A DNA stretch of 5,313 nucleotides from Actinomycetales bacterium (GTDB lineage Bacteria; Actinomycetota; Actinomycetes; Actinomycetales; Cellulomonadaceae), in contig JAAYZM010000465.1 of NCBI GenBank assembly GCA_012514835.1, forward strand, positions 1 through 5,313. Reading direction: 5' to 3'. Numbering within the stretch: position 1 is the stretch's first letter; each line of letters starts with the position of its first letter. The notes under the pieces are model-generated. The model did not search any database, was not told the origin of the DNA, and saw only the letters and a list, made by a program, of their open reading frames with translations. Position numbers and translations under genes: made by a program. Shown piece after piece: positions 5,128-5,313 of the stretch.

Positions 5128-5313
5128 ATGCGTTACGGCCACTTCGACGACGCGGCCCGCGAGTACGTCATCACCCGGCCGGACACCCCGCGCTCGTGGT
5201 CCAACTACCTCGGTTCGCGGCTGTACGGCGGGATCGCCACGCAGAACGCGGGCGGGTACTCGTTCTTCCGCTCGGGCGGCACGGGTCGGCTGCTGCGCAT
5301 GCGCTTCAACGGC
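5128..5313 (+). CDS. GH94-family glycoside phosphorylase, N-terminus (partial)
   Basis: The 62 codons to the window edge encode MRYGHFDDAAREYVITRPDT, then PRSWSNYLGS and later NAGGYSFFRSGG. The MRYGHFDD...EYVITRPDTP...W-NYLG...AGGYSF pattern is the characteristic start of glycoside hydrolase family 94 phosphorylases (cellobiose, chitobiose and related disaccharide phosphorylases, usually about 800 residues), which use phosphate to split a beta-linked disaccharide into a sugar 1-phosphate and a free sugar in the cytoplasm. The catalytic domain lies outside the window. The segment after NYLGS (RLYGGIATQ) and the GRLLRMRFNG ending differ from classical cellobiose phosphorylase as I recall it, so the substrate is left open. 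A clear Shine-Dalgarno GAGAGGA (5114-5120) sits 7 bases before the ATG, fixing the start. It is separated from the hydrolase by 109 bases with its own candidate promoter, so it is probably an independent unit. Confidence 0.88.
   Translation, partial: MRYGHFDDAAREYVITRPDTPRSWSNYLGSRLYGGIATQNAGGYSFFRSGGTGRLLRMRFNG

Overview
The window is very GC-rich. Coding third positions are almost all G or C, and regulator and enzyme genes sit close together, as in a high-GC actinobacterium. A glycoside hydrolase family 94 (disaccharide phosphorylase) N-terminus at the right edge suits a sugar- or cellulose-degrading member of the Micrococcales (Cellulomonas, Isoptericola, Cellulosimicrobium or similar). 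The genus is an inference from composition and gene content only.

Left to right: (1) 1-156, minus strand: N-terminus of a single-pass membrane-anchored or secreted protein, cut by the window edge. (2) 171-350: a decayed IS30-family remnant, holding the last ~48 codons of the transposase and probably the element's end, wedged between gene 1 and the next gene. (3) 360-1274, minus: a classical short-chain dehydrogenase/reductase. (4) 1370-3265, plus: a Uup-like ABC-F ATPase with two nucleotide-binding domains, a low-complexity linker carrying a 13-14 residue repeat, and a C-terminal coiled coil; it is probably leaderless or nearly so. (5) 3339-3412: a nested palindromic repeat between the convergent ABC-F and TetR genes; it supplies the TetR stop codon and could terminate both transcripts. 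(6) 3407-4051, minus: a TetR/AcrR regulator. (7) 4083-4151: three copies of a 13-bp operator-like motif, over the apparent promoter of the divergent gene. (8) 4191-5018, plus: an alpha/beta hydrolase with a complete Ser-Asp-His triad. (9) 5075-5088: a perfect palindrome ahead of (10) 5128-5313, plus: the start of a GH94 phosphorylase.

The clearest functional unit is the divergent TetR/hydrolase pair. The repeated sites sit in the hydrolase promoter spacer, at its likely start of transcription and upstream of tetR, so the TetR protein probably represses the hydrolase and itself until a ligand appears. The other genes look like independent single-gene units.

The least expected signals are repeats. 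One is the nested ACTTCGGCA palindrome. The other is a short interspersed motif, GTCCGACGGCG, present five times on both strands and always in an intergenic region or in a segment encoding a flexible tail or linker. I see no CRISPR array, tRNA, rRNA or multi-gene defence or biosynthetic system.
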